From positions 9,723 through 73,722 of the forward strand of contig CAZJTL010000004.1 of the NCBI GenBank assembly GCA_964548905.1: a stretch of DNA of 64,000 nt, written 5' to 3'. Shown here piece by piece: positions 27,545 to 36,176 of this stretch. The notes beneath the pieces are model-generated. The model saw nothing but the letters and a program-made list of their open reading frames with translations, searched no databases and was not told the origin of the DNA. How positions within the stretch are numbered: position 1 is the stretch's first letter; each line of letters begins with the position of its first letter. Both the position numbers and the translations under genes were made by a program. The stretch comes from CAZJTL01 sp964548905. Its GTDB lineage: Bacteria > Cyanobacteriota > Cyanobacteriia > Cyanobacteriales > Xenococcaceae.

Positions 27545-28229
27545 TAATGACTCGATCTGCCATCGCAGCAATCCCTGCATTATGGGTAATCACCACCGTA
27601 GTCGTACCTAATTCCCGATTGACTCGCTCTAAAACTTGCAAAACTAACTTTCCCGTCTCAAAGTCCAACGCCCCTGTAGGTTCGTCGCACAGCAATACTT
27701 GGGGACGTTTGGCAATAGCACGGGCGATCGCTACTCGCTGTTGTTCGCCTCCCGATAGTTGAGAGGGAAAATGATTGAGGCGATGCTCTAATCCTACCAA
27801 TGCCAGTGCTTCTTGAGGACGCATCGGACGGCTGGCAATTTCAGTTACTAAAGCCACATTTTCTTTAGCAGTGAGACTGGGAATCAAATTGTAGAATTGA
27901 AAAACAAAGCTAACGAATTTCCGCCGAAATTGAGTCAAAACTCCCTCGCTAGCTGTGGTTAGGTCGCGATCGCCAAATTTTACTCTTCCAGTCGAAGGCA
28001 CGTCCAGTCCACCGAGAATATTCAACAAGGTTGACTTTCCACTACCAGAAGGCCCGAGCAAAACCACAAATTCACCTGCATACAAATCTAGGCTGACCGC
28101 TTTTAGTGCCTGGACTTGAACTTCTCCCATCTGATAGGTCTTGCTGATGTTCCGCACCTGAAAAATAGGCACTTGCGTACTGGTGCTGGCGAGGCGATCG
28201 AAGTACTCTTGTCTGTCGAAGCTAACCAT
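27528..28229 (-). CDS. ABC transporter ATPase (DevA/LolD/MacB class), truncated by insertion
   Basis: The current frame has 233 residues, with Walker A GPSGSGKST (59-67), signature LSGGEQQR and Walker B CDEPTGALD. This class pairs with FtsX/MacB-like permeases that export lipids, lipoproteins or glycolipids. The C-terminus ends ADRVIRAVAK; the last residues and stop come from the terminal repeat of the MITE. The original C-terminal 25 residues lie beyond the element. The nucleotide-binding core is intact, so activity is possible. It is 45 bp after the histidine kinase gene and no permease gene is nearby. Confidence 0.9.
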   Translation of the reverse strand: MVSFDRQEYFDRLASTSTQVPIFQVRNISKTYQMGEVQVQALKAVSLDLYAGEFVVLLGPSGSGKSTLLNILGGLDVPSTGRVKFGDRDLTTASEGVLTQFRRKFVSFVFQFYNLIPSLTAKENVALVTEIASRPMRPQEALALVGLEHRLNHFPSQLSGGEQQRVAIARAIAKRPQVLLCDEPTGALDFETGKLVLQVLERVNRELGTTTVVITHNAGIAAMADRVIRAVAK

Positions 28230-28274
28230 GAGTTCAATTGGTTCCGATCTATTTTTATCTTAAATGTCGGGATT

Positions 28275-29591
28275 TCATCCCGTAAAGAAAGGAAGAACTA
28301 TTCGCAACCAAGCGCCGCCATGCTGAGGATGATTTGTTGCTTGAATAGAGCCGCCATGAGCCTCAATAATTTGTTTGACGATCGCCAATCCCAAACCACT
28401 ACCACCAGAAATTGATTGTCTAGTTCTAGATTTATCTCCTCGATAAAGTCGATCGAAAACATGAGGTAAATCTGCTTCAAGAAAGCCAGTACCTGAATCA
28501 ATAATATCAATCGCGATCGCTTTTTCTATGGCTCGATCGCCTTCTAAGTCAATTAAATTAAGTGTTACTGAAATCGTTGCTCCAATAGGACTATGTTTGA
28601 TGGCATTATCAAAAATATTGAGAAAAACCTGATGTAAGCGCGAAGGATCTGCTTCAATAGTTACGGTTTCCAAACCGAAATACTCTAGAGACAGAGATTT
28701 TTGTGCGGCTAGTTGTTGGAGAGTTTCCCAAACAAACATAATTAACTGTTTGAGTTCAACGGATTGACAGTGTAGAAAACTGGCGGGATCTTCTTTCAAT
28801 TTGCTAATTTCCAGCCAATCAGCTACCAGACTAATCAGGCGATCCGTCTCCCTGTGCATTTGCTCTACCCAGCAAAGTTCTGGATTTTGTAAGCGTCTTT
28901 GTAGAGTTTCTGTCACCAGAGCAATAGAAGTTAGGGGGGTACGCAGTTCGTGAGCTAGATCGGAAAAAGCCCGCTCGCTTTGTTGCGCTACGTCTAATAA
29001 AGGTTGTCGATCGATAAGAAAAATTGCTACTTGTTTTTTTGGTAGAGGAAAACTGAAGCTTTTGAGAGCAACTGTTTCTTGTTTAGAAGTAACATTTTTA
29101 AATTGAGTATCTGAGCTACGATCGCTTGTCCCAAAACTGTAGTTAGTAAAATTAAAAATCCATTCTTTCTGCTGAGGTTGTTGACTAAAACGAGTCTGTT
29201 CGATCGAGCGATCGAGTTCGTAAGAACGAACCAACTCTAGTAATAAACGGATTTGTCCTGGTTGCCAGCGATCGATTTTTAAAAGCTCTCTTGCTTCTCG
29301 ATTGCACCAAAGTAACTGATTATCCTCATCCACTTGCAAATAGCCAACAGGCGCTTGCTCCATCAACTCTTGCCAAATTTCCAATTTTTGCTCTAGCTGT
29401 TGATTTTGCTGGTGTAGATTCATAATTTCCCTACGCACCACGTAAACTAGGGGCAGGGAGGTTAATTGCATTGGATCTTCAGATACGAAAGATAAAACTC
29501 GCTCGATTTTTTTTCGCAATCCAAACAATTGCCAAAAATAAAACCCAACTCCCAAAACTAAGCCGAAAATAAATGCTAGGAAAATCATCAA
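28275..29591 (-). CDS. sphS: Sensor histidine kinase, SphS/PhoR-like
   Basis: The 438-residue kinase has one N-terminal membrane segment (about 3-22), a PAS domain (about 75-190, with EQAPVGYLQVDEDNQLLWCN), a dimerisation/phosphoacceptor domain with His214 in SDLAHELRTPLTS, and an HATPase domain with N, G1 (DSGTGF) and G2 (GGSGLGLAI) boxes. The layout matches the cyanobacterial phosphate sensor SphS, and the adjacent response regulator is SphR-like, so inorganic phosphate limitation is the likely signal. The symbol rests on this pairing. Confidence 0.85.
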   Translation of the reverse strand: MMIFLAFIFGLVLGVGFYFWQLFGLRKKIERVLSFVSEDPMQLTSLPLVYVVRREIMNLHQQNQQLEQKLEIWQELMEQAPVGYLQVDEDNQLLWCNREARELLKIDRWQPGQIRLLLELVRSYELDRSIEQTRFSQQPQQKEWIFNFTNYSFGTSDRSSDTQFKNVTSKQETVALKSFSFPLPKKQVAIFLIDRQPLLDVAQQSERAFSDLAHELRTPLTSIALVTETLQRRLQNPELCWVEQMHRETDRLISLVADWLEISKLKEDPASFLHCQSVELKQLIMFVWETLQQLAAQKSLSLEYFGLETVTIEADPSRLHQVFLNIFDNAIKHSPIGATISVTLNLIDLEGDRAIEKAIAIDIIDSGTGFLEADLPHVFDRLYRGDKSRTRQSISGGSGLGLAIVKQIIEAHGGSIQATNHPQHGGAWLRIVLPFFTG

Positions 29592-29689
29592 CTATTAGAG
29601 TGTAGGGAGCAGGGGAGAGGGGGAGCAGGGGGAAGCAGGGGGAGCGGAGGAAGAAATAAAAACTATTGCCTTCTGACTTCTGTACGGGA

Positions 29690-29727
29690 GGCGGTTGTAG
29701 CGAGGTTTCCTCGCTACCTTGTCCGCC
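29690..29727. repeat. Two-stem palindromic repeat, copy 2
   Basis: The outer clamp GGCGG (29690-29694) / CCGCC (29723-29727) and the inner 9-bp stem GTAGCGAGG / CCTCGCTAC close a TTT loop. It lies in the spacer between the two genes of the phosphate two-component pair, with purine-rich and TTCTGAC repeats around it. Confidence 0.8.
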
Positions 29728-29804
29728 GTGCGAATGGCAAGAAAGCCCCTACGACTTCTGACTTAAAAAACTTCTGCCTTCTGCCTTCGCACTTCTGCCT
29801 TCTT

Positions 29805-30584
29805 TTACCCAAAACGATAACCAAAACCACGCACGGTAATTAAATATTCTGGTTGAGAAGCGTCTTTTTCTAGTTTTTCTCGCAACCAACGAATATGAAC
29901 GTCTACTGTTTTAGTGTCTCCTAAAAAATCAGGCCCCCATACTTGTTCGATCAATTGTTCTCTCGACCAAACTCGACGCGGATAACTCATAAATAATTCT
30001 AATAAACGAAATTCTTTTGGAGATAAATTAATTTCCTCCCCACGAACAGTAACGCGACATTCTTGAGGAAACAGGCAAATATCTCGAAATTTTTGGACTG
30101 AATTGGGAGCAGAAACAGCATAGCGTTGGCGACGCAGCAAGGCGCGACAACGTGCTACTAATTCTCTGGTACTAAATGGTTTGGTCAAATAATCGTCTGC
30201 GCCTACCTCTAAACCGAGAACGCGATCGGTTTCACTAGCTTTAGCACTAAGAATTAAAATAGGAATAATATTACCTTGGTAACGCAGTAGACGACAGATA
30301 TCTAAACCGTTAACTTCAGGTAGCATCAAGTCCAAAACGACTAAATCGTAGGACAACTCGGAAACGCTATTGTCAGCACTCTGAAGTAATTTCAGCGCCA
30401 TTCTTCCATCTTTGGCAATAGAAACCTCGTAACCTTCCTCCTCCAAGGCAAGTGAAACCATGTCTCTGATTAAGTCTTCGTCTTCTACCAAAAGAATTTT
30501 GGGCTTATTGGTTGATTTTGAATTGGTAGAGGTTTGGGGTATTTCGAGAGATAACATAAAAGATGTTTGTGTTTGAGTCTCCAT
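29805..30584 (-). CDS. sphR: Response regulator, OmpR/PhoB family, SphR-like
   Basis: The 259-residue regulator has a receiver domain with the phosphorylated Asp85 (VVLDLMLPE), acidic pocket (VEDED) and Lys in LTKPFS, followed by a winged-helix DNA-binding domain (FRLLELFMSYPRRVWSREQL, then TVDVHIRWLREKLE, then RGFGYRFG). It is upstream of the SphS-like kinase gene with a 213-bp repeat-rich gap. Its likely role is activating phosphate-starvation genes through Pho boxes. The N-terminal 25 residues are unusually Thr/Ser-rich and may start later. Confidence 0.87.
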   Translation of the reverse strand: METQTQTSFMLSLEIPQTSTNSKSTNKPKILLVEDEDLIRDMVSLALEEEGYEVSIAKDGRMALKLLQSADNSVSELSYDLVVLDLMLPEVNGLDICRLLRYQGNIIPILILSAKASETDRVLGLEVGADDYLTKPFSTRELVARCRALLRRQRYAVSAPNSVQKFRDICLFPQECRVTVRGEEINLSPKEFRLLELFMSYPRRVWSREQLIEQVWGPDFLGDTKTVDVHIRWLREKLEKDASQPEYLITVRGFGYRFG

Positions 30585-30699
30585 GCCAACATATAACCTA
30601 AAAAGGCTACTGTCGATCGCTTCAATTTTGTAATCTTGTTTAAGATCTACGTAAATTTACCTAAACAACTGACTAAATAATGACTGATAAAAGTTTAGA

Positions 30700-31293
30700 T
30701 TAAGAGCTGTAACGCTCCTCTGCCCAAGGTTCTCCTCGGCGATGATAACCGTTACGTTCCCAAAATCCTAGCTCTTCGCGATCGAGAAATTCTAAGCCAT
30801 TAATCCATTTAGCACTTTTCCAAGCATAAAGATGGGGAACTACCAAACGCATTGGTCCTCCATGTTCTGCATCCAATGGTTGACCAGATAAGGTATGGGC
30901 AAAAAAGTTTTCTTCCCGTAAAAAGTCCTCTAAAGGAATGTTCGTTGTATAACCGCCATAGCAATGTTCCATGAGGTGATTGGCGGCGGGATCGAGTTCG
31001 ATCGAGGTCATAAAATCAGTTACTTTCACACCAGTCCATTTCACGTCGAGTTTCGACCAGCGAGTTACACAGTGAAAATCGGCGGTAAAGTCATGTTGGG
31101 GTAAATTCATGAAATCAGCCCAACTAAAGGTTTTTTCTTTAGCTAAACCCCAAACCTTAAATAGCCAATCTTGAGTACTAATTTGAGGTGTTTCTCCGTA
31201 AGTGAGAACGGGAAAACCTTTAGCTAAATATTGACCTGGAGGAACGCGATCGCCTTTGTCAGCTTCAGGCTTTTGAAAAAATTTTCCAATCAT
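30700..31293 (-). CDS. Sulfite-oxidase-like molybdenum oxidoreductase
   Basis: The 197-residue protein is of the SUOX/MsrP-like group, which carries molybdopterin bound through a conserved cysteine. The ligand here is Cys75 (DFHCVTRWS). GGPMRLVVPHLYAWKSAKW and LEFLDREELGFWE are typical end motifs. There is no twin-arginine signal, so it is probably cytosolic. The electron partner and substrate are unknown. Confidence 0.93.
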   Translation of the reverse strand: MIGKFFQKPEADKGDRVPPGQYLAKGFPVLTYGETPQISTQDWLFKVWGLAKEKTFSWADFMNLPQHDFTADFHCVTRWSKLDVKWTGVKVTDFMTSIELDPAANHLMEHCYGGYTTNIPLEDFLREENFFAHTLSGQPLDAEHGGPMRLVVPHLYAWKSAKWINGLEFLDREELGFWERNGYHRRGEPWAEERYSS

Positions 31294-31486
31294 GGCAACA
31301 CTTTAAATTTTCTTGCTCTATTAATTAATTTAGCTAGATTTTTCAAGGTATTGTTAGGGATTAGGGATTAGGGCTTAGGGCTTAAAGACTTTTTTACTTC
31401 CTCTGCTCCTGTGCGCCTGAGCCTCTCTGCTCCTCCGCTTCCCCTACTCCCCTGCTGATGGTTAAAGCTGCGATCGCCAATGATAA
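31294..31486. repeat. Spacer with TTAGGG-like tandem repeats
   Basis: No gene. Imperfect GGGATTA/GGGCTTA units (about 31356-31385) and CTCC-rich stretches. Such degenerate repeats recur near 47370 and 51134. Confidence 0.6.
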
Positions 31487-31666
31487 TTAATCTTCGTCGT
31501 CAGCCTCGTCTTCTTTGTTAGGATAAACAAAACTATTAGAACGTCCGCTCAATACGGATTTACCCAAAGAGAGAGCTTTTTTGGCTTCAAGAGCAGCTTT
31601 GCGTCTCCAATTGGCTCTGCGGCTATCGCGCTTAGATTTAGAAGTTTTCTTCTTAGGAACTGCCAT
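31487..31666 (-). CDS. rpmF: 50S ribosomal protein L32
   Basis: The 59-residue basic protein starts MAVPKKKTSKSKRDSRRANW and continues KAALEAKKALSLGKSVLSGR, the standard cyanobacterial and chloroplast L32 sequence. It ends with an acidic tail (NKEDEADDED). Cyanobacterial L32 lacks the zinc-finger cysteines, as seen here. It is part of the large ribosomal subunit. Confidence 0.95.
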   Translation of the reverse strand: MAVPKKKTSKSKRDSRRANWRRKAALEAKKALSLGKSVLSGRSNSFVYPNKEDEADDED

Positions 31667-31722
31667 AAATATTCGTCAAATTTTAGTGGACAACCTTTCT
31701 ATTGTAAGCGTCATTTATTAAA

Positions 31723-32487
31723 TTAGATTACATTAGCAGGAAATACACTTTCTTCTTGAATCAAGTCAGCCAGTTTTGCCATTCTGAGGAATTTCTGCTC
31801 GATTATGTCGCGAAAATTGATAAAGTCATATTTACAGTTAGAAATAATAGGAATTAAGGATTCCAACTGTTGTTGTCTTTCTCCATTAATCAGGGTGTAA
31901 TTGTAGCTACCTGAAAATAAAAGCGCCTTAATCGGTATTCGCTCTTGCTTTTGTAATTGCACTTGACCAATAGTTAGGTTTAATTGACATTTATCTAGCT
32001 GATAGTTCAAATTAACACCTGCATCTAGAGGCTTATTTCCTAACTCCTGCCAAGAACCACCAGCAAGCAACATCTCAGTAATAAATTTTCTGGGAGCGTC
32101 CGGACTACCAGGGAAAGGAATTAAAATTTTGGGACAGATACTAATTACTTGATATTCTGCGTACGGTAACTTTTCGACGTATTTACTAACGATCGAAGGA
32201 ATAAATATTTGATTGATATTTTTCCTGCTCAGTGGTTCAATAAAGCTGACATTGCGAGGCTGAGCAACAATACTGATCCCATTTTCAAAGTTTAGTTGAG
32301 CAAAAGCAGGGTTGAGAATAGGTTGTTGCGCTAATTGCCAATCTTTAGGAATAGTACCGCTAAATTTCAAAAATTCGAGGCTATTAATAGTCGGCGTAAG
32401 TTCTTTAGCACAGATGACTATACCTATTTCTTCAATAAATTTAATTGCAGGGGAGTTGTCTGTAGTGAATTCCATATTTAGAAGCAA
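31723..32487 (-). CDS. Hypothetical protein, 254 residues
   Basis: I do not recognise a family. The protein is probably soluble and mostly beta-strand rich, with an EYQVISICPKILIPFPGSPDAPRKF block and a QLNLTIGQVQLQ hydrophobic strand. It may start at the fifth codon (MEFTTDN). It is upstream of rpmF on the same strand, 57 bp apart. It also lies beside four consecutive palindromes in its own leader region. Confidence 0.6.
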   Translation of the reverse strand: MLLNMEFTTDNSPAIKFIEEIGIVICAKELTPTINSLEFLKFSGTIPKDWQLAQQPILNPAFAQLNFENGISIVAQPRNVSFIEPLSRKNINQIFIPSIVSKYVEKLPYAEYQVISICPKILIPFPGSPDAPRKFITEMLLAGGSWQELGNKPLDAGVNLNYQLDKCQLNLTIGQVQLQKQERIPIKALLFSGSYNYTLINGERQQQLESLIPIISNCKYDFINFRDIIEQKFLRMAKLADLIQEESVFPANVI

Positions 32488-32537
32488 TTGACCGATCGGT
32501 ATTTTCTATTAATAACCCAAGTTGCTAGTTATGATCC

Positions 32538-32655
32538 GACAGGAAATTAATTCCCTGTCTTATACATAAAGTCCGTTAAAACGGACTACGAACTTTAATA
32601 TTTTTAGTCGGTTTTAACCGACTTGTAATCTTAGACAGCGATTTTAATCGTTGTC
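32538..32655. repeat. Cluster of four TTAA-cored palindromes
   Basis: Arms: GACAGGAAATT/AATTCCCTGTC (32538-32559, one mismatch), AGTCCGTT/AACGGACT (32570-32587), AGTCGGTT/AACCGACT (32606-32623) and GACAGCGATT/AATCGTTGTC (32634-32655, one mismatch). They are spaced 28-36 bp apart, centre to centre about 30 bp, and share a TTAA-like centre. Confidence 0.85.
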
Positions 32656-32871
32656 GGGTGAGGTTGAAAATCGAGGGCATAATAACTAGCAACTTGCGTT
32701 AATAGAGATTTCCCAAAAATCGGTTTCAGTCAATCAACTTCACACAAACTTTAAGAGGCTAGGGGCTAAGGACTAGGGATTAGAGAAGTTCGGAGGCGGA
32801 GCATAAAAAGGCTCCGCAGAAGTCAGAAGCAAAGCGCCTCAAGTAGGAAGTAAGGAGTAGGAAGTTTTTTA

Positions 32872-32913
32872 CTCATTACTCATTACTCATTACTCATTAC
32901 TCATTACTCATTA
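32872..32913. repeat. CTCATTA heptamer array, six units
   Basis: Six perfect copies in the spacer at the 3' side of the RNase J gene. The same unit appears at 1394-1421 and near 56225. Confidence 0.9.
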
Positions 32914-32959
32914 CTTTTCTCGTCTCCCCTAATCCCTAGTCACTGACGATCGCTTAATC

Positions 32960-34825
32960 CTATGACGCTAAGGTAGCTGTAGAACGCCGTCTTCTTCTGG
33001 AAGTGCTTGTCTGAGAAGCATCAGCAGTTTGCAGCAGAAAGACAACTAGAGGTAAGCTTTGCAGTTCTCTCTTGATCAGTCTTTGCAAAGTACTTTCTAA
33101 GTCAATTCTTAAATTAGTCCAATCAAATTCTGTTCCTTCGTTATTAGAAGAGGACTCGAATTGATTAAGACGTTCGCTAATTGTATTTTCTATGGTTCTG
33201 ATGATTAGTTGCTGCAATAGCGATCGCTCTACTGCTGTAACTACACCGCGCCAATGAATTTCTGGTGTAGCAATTAATTTTCCTTCTGAACTAACAGCCG
33301 CAGCGATCGTAATTACTCCATCTTCTGCTAGTTGCTGTCTTTCTTTCATCACTGAATCGTGAACTATGCCAGCGCGGTCTACTAATTCAACTCCAGAAGG
33401 CACTTTACCAACAATACCAATGCTTTCTTCTGTTAGTTCAATAATATCGCCGTTATCAATGATGACGGTGTTTTCTTTGGGAATACCCATCTGATGAGCC
33501 ATTTGAGAGTGTTTGACCAACATTCTATGCTCGCCGTGGACGGGGACAAAGAATTTTGGTCTGGTCAGCGCTAGCATTAATTTTTGGTCTTCTTGAGCGC
33601 CATGACCTGAGACGTGGATTCCTTGGTCGCGACCGTAAATAACATTAGCTCCCAACATCATCAAGCGATCGATCGCGCTGACTACAGCGATCGTATTACC
33701 AGGAATGGGATTTGCCGAGAAGACGATCGTATCTCCTTGTTTGACTTTAATTTGAGGATGTTCGCTGTAGGAAATGCGCGTCATAGCTGCCAGGGGTTCT
33801 CCTTGCGAACCAGTAGTCAGAATTAAAACCTGTTCGTCAGGAAGACGACGAATTGATTTGAGTGGTTCAAATATATCGTCGGGACATTTAATATATCCTA
33901 GGTTACGAGCATGAGCGATAACATTCAGCATCGATCGCCCGACTACAGCTACTTTGCGCTTGTGTTTTTGTGCCAAGTCGAGAATAATTCTGACTCGATG
34001 TACCGAAGAAGCAAAAGTTGTCACCATTAAGCGTCCTGGTGCTTGAGCAAAGACGCGATCGAGGTTGCGACTTACCGCTTGTTCGGAAGGAGTATGTCCT
34101 GGTACTTCCGCATTAGTAGAATCACTTAGCAATGCTAAAACTCCCCTTTCTCCGTGTTCGGCTAGCTTTTGCAGGTCAAAAACTTCACCATCGATGGGAG
34201 TATGGTCGATTTTAAAGTCTCCTGTGTGTATAACTACGCCTAGTGGTGTATGAATCGCGATGGTAAAACTATCGGCGATCGAGTGGGTATTCCGTATAAA
34301 CTCGACAAAAAATGATTGACCAACTTTGACTACTTCGCGAGGACTCACTGTTTTGAGTACGGTGCGATCGCTGACTCCTGCCTCTTCTAATTTATCGCGC
34401 AACAGCGCCATTGCTAGACGCGGGCCATAAATGACAGGGATGTCAAATTGTTTGAGATGATAGGAAATACCGCCAATATGGTCTTCATGTCCGTGGGTGA
34501 CAATCATCCCCTTGATTTTGTGACGATTTTCCCGCAAATAGGTCATGTCGGGTAGGACGATATTAATGCCATGCATTTCATCTGTGGGGAAAGCAAGACC
34601 TGCATCTAACAACATGATTTCGTCATTATATTCAAACACGCAGGTATTTTTGCCTATTTCGTGTAATCCCCCTAAAGGAATGATTTTTAGCTTTTTCGAG
34701 CTATCTTGCTGACTACGTGTTTCTGATTCGCTTTTGCTTAGTAATTCTTTTACTGCCGAAGTAGAAGAATTCAGTGCCGCTTCGCGATCGCCGTTTAGTG
34801 TAGGTTTGCTTCCGTTATTACTCAT
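32960..34825 (-). CDS. rnj: Ribonuclease J
   Basis: Metallo-beta-lactamase-fold 5'-3' exo/endonuclease for mRNA turnover and rRNA maturation. The zinc motif HGHEDH, then HTGDFK, DSTNAE, the beta-CASP region and SGHGAQEDQ are all present. The ATG at 34825 (MSNNGSKPT) is chosen because AAGGA precedes it; the frame also runs upstream to 34870. Compared with Bacillus RNase J it carries a Ser-rich N-terminal extension of about 45 residues and a long C-terminal tail ending in an Arg-rich patch (TSRRRRRS), perhaps for partner or RNA binding. Confidence 0.95.
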   Translation of the reverse strand: MSNNGSKPTLNGDREAALNSSTSAVKELLSKSESETRSQQDSSKKLKIIPLGGLHEIGKNTCVFEYNDEIMLLDAGLAFPTDEMHGINIVLPDMTYLRENRHKIKGMIVTHGHEDHIGGISYHLKQFDIPVIYGPRLAMALLRDKLEEAGVSDRTVLKTVSPREVVKVGQSFFVEFIRNTHSIADSFTIAIHTPLGVVIHTGDFKIDHTPIDGEVFDLQKLAEHGERGVLALLSDSTNAEVPGHTPSEQAVSRNLDRVFAQAPGRLMVTTFASSVHRVRIILDLAQKHKRKVAVVGRSMLNVIAHARNLGYIKCPDDIFEPLKSIRRLPDEQVLILTTGSQGEPLAAMTRISYSEHPQIKVKQGDTIVFSANPIPGNTIAVVSAIDRLMMLGANVIYGRDQGIHVSGHGAQEDQKLMLALTRPKFFVPVHGEHRMLVKHSQMAHQMGIPKENTVIIDNGDIIELTEESIGIVGKVPSGVELVDRAGIVHDSVMKERQQLAEDGVITIAAAVSSEGKLIATPEIHWRGVVTAVERSLLQQLIIRTIENTISERLNQFESSSNNEGTEFDWTNLRIDLESTLQRLIKRELQSLPLVVFLLQTADASQTSTSRRRRRSTATLAS

Positions 34826-35242
34826 GTGTTTCCTTGACTTAACTGGTTTGGGAATATTTATCAAAATCAATAATTTTATTTAGTTTTTTAGATGTCTTAA
34901 ATATTTTGAAATTTACTTGTATTAATGCCTTCAAGCTTAAATAATTATTTTTTAGAAAAGAATTTGGTGAATTGGTTGTTAGTTGTTATTTGTTATTTGT
35001 TAGTTGTTTGTAGAGCCAAATACTGCCAATTTTCAATCTAATCCCGATCTAAACTTTTCTAAGTATATAGACAGAATTAATTATATAAATTGTATTTCTC
35101 TTGCCTCTTGCCTCTTGCCTCTTGCCTATCTCCACCAATGAATTTAATTTAATTTTATTCAATTACTTATAACTGATTAATTTAGACCGAAAAAGTGCCA
35201 AATAGAGGCTCTTCTTCATTATAAGTAACTAAATTTAGACAA
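34826..35242. repeat. Spacer upstream of rnj with repeat arrays
   Basis: No gene. It has degenerate TTATTTG/TTAGTTG units (about 34976-35010) and four TTGCCTC/TTGCCTA units (35101-35128). The rnj promoter presumably lies nearer 34870-34960. Confidence 0.7.
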
Positions 35243-36133
35243 TCAAAGCAAACTAAGCTGGCGTAGTACCGATTCTAATTTATCGGTCAGTTCTGGTGAC
35301 AAGTCACAAAGTGGCGATCGCAATCCACCCACTTGCCATCCTTGTAAATTAAGAGCTTTTTTGACAGGAATAGGACTAGTTGTCGCAAAAAGGACTTTAA
35401 ACAAGGGAAAAAGCTGCAATTGAATTTGTTTGGCTAACTCTGGCTTTCCTAGATTAAAAGCTTGAATCATTTCTTGCATCTGTTTGCCAACCAAGTGAGA
35501 GGCTACACTAACTACGCCCTTAGCACCAACAGTCAGCATGGGCAAAGTCAACGAATCATCTCCAGAATAAATCGCAAATGACTCTTTTGTCAGTAGTCGA
35601 ATTTGACAAACAGCATCTAGATTTCCACTTGCTTCTTTGATCGCTACAATATTGTCAATTTCCGCCAATTTAGCAACTGTTTCAGGAGCCAGATTACAAC
35701 TAGTGCGACCTGGCACGTTGTAAAGCATGACTGGAAAATCGGGGCAAGCTTTGGCGATCGAGCTAAAGTGTCGATACAGTCCTTCCTGTGGCGGCTTATT
35801 GTAGTAGGGAACTACTTGCAAAGAACCATCTAAGCCTAGTTTAGCAGCTTTTTGAGTAGCAGCGATCGCTTCTTCAGTAGAATTAGAACCACAACCAGCA
35901 ATCACTTTTGCTTTGCCAGCTACTGCCTTTTGCACGACTTGAAATAGTTCGTACTCTTCTTCCCAAGTCAAAGTCGGCGATTCTCCCGTAGTACCGCAAA
36001 TGACCAATCCATCGTTACCATTTTCAATTAAATGAACTGCCAAGGCTTCGGCAACTGCATAATTAACGTTACCATCTGCGGCAAAAGGTGTCACCATTGC
36101 TGCGATCGTTGTTCCAAAATCGCCACTAGTCAT
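35243..36133 (-). CDS. dapA: 4-hydroxy-tetrahydrodipicolinate synthase
   Basis: First committed enzyme of lysine and diaminopimelate synthesis, condensing pyruvate with aspartate semialdehyde. The 296 residues fit the family. Seen motifs: CGTTGESPTLTWEE, MLYNVPGRTSCNL (Tyr and Arg of the active site) and the Schiff-base lysine in IVAIKEASGN. It directly follows asd on the same strand, so the two pathway enzymes are likely co-transcribed. Confidence 0.97.
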   Translation of the reverse strand: MTSGDFGTTIAAMVTPFAADGNVNYAVAEALAVHLIENGNDGLVICGTTGESPTLTWEEEYELFQVVQKAVAGKAKVIAGCGSNSTEEAIAATQKAAKLGLDGSLQVVPYYNKPPQEGLYRHFSSIAKACPDFPVMLYNVPGRTSCNLAPETVAKLAEIDNIVAIKEASGNLDAVCQIRLLTKESFAIYSGDDSLTLPMLTVGAKGVVSVASHLVGKQMQEMIQAFNLGKPELAKQIQLQLFPLFKVLFATTSPIPVKKALNLQGWQVGGLRSPLCDLSPELTDKLESVLRQLSLL

Positions 36134-36148
36134 TAGTTTGTTGTTTGT

Positions 36149-36176
36149 TTAGTTATTAGTTATTAGTTATTAGTTA
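36149..36176. repeat. TTAGTTA array in the asd-dapA gap
   Basis: Three to four TTAGTTA heptamers sit between dapA and asd. The asd stop codon (36174-36176) lies inside the array, so the gene's end coincides with repeat sequence. Confidence 0.75.

Larger units (their letters stand above)
32488..32959. repeat. Spacer with four palindromes and a heptamer array
   Basis: No gene is seen. The palindromic cluster (32538-32655) and six CTCATTA units (32872-32913) fill much of it. A GCGGAGC/GCTCCGC hairpin lies at 32796-32817. Confidence 0.8.

Noticed and set aside
27511..27762. Plus-strand frame across the MITE and ATPase end
   Set aside because: It is antisense to the ATPase coding frame, which has clear ABC motifs.
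32796..32817. GCGGAGC...GCTCCGC hairpin as another member of the GAGG-TTT-CCTC family
   Set aside because: It lacks the GAGG-TTT-CCTC core and the flanking clamp can only form in competition with it.
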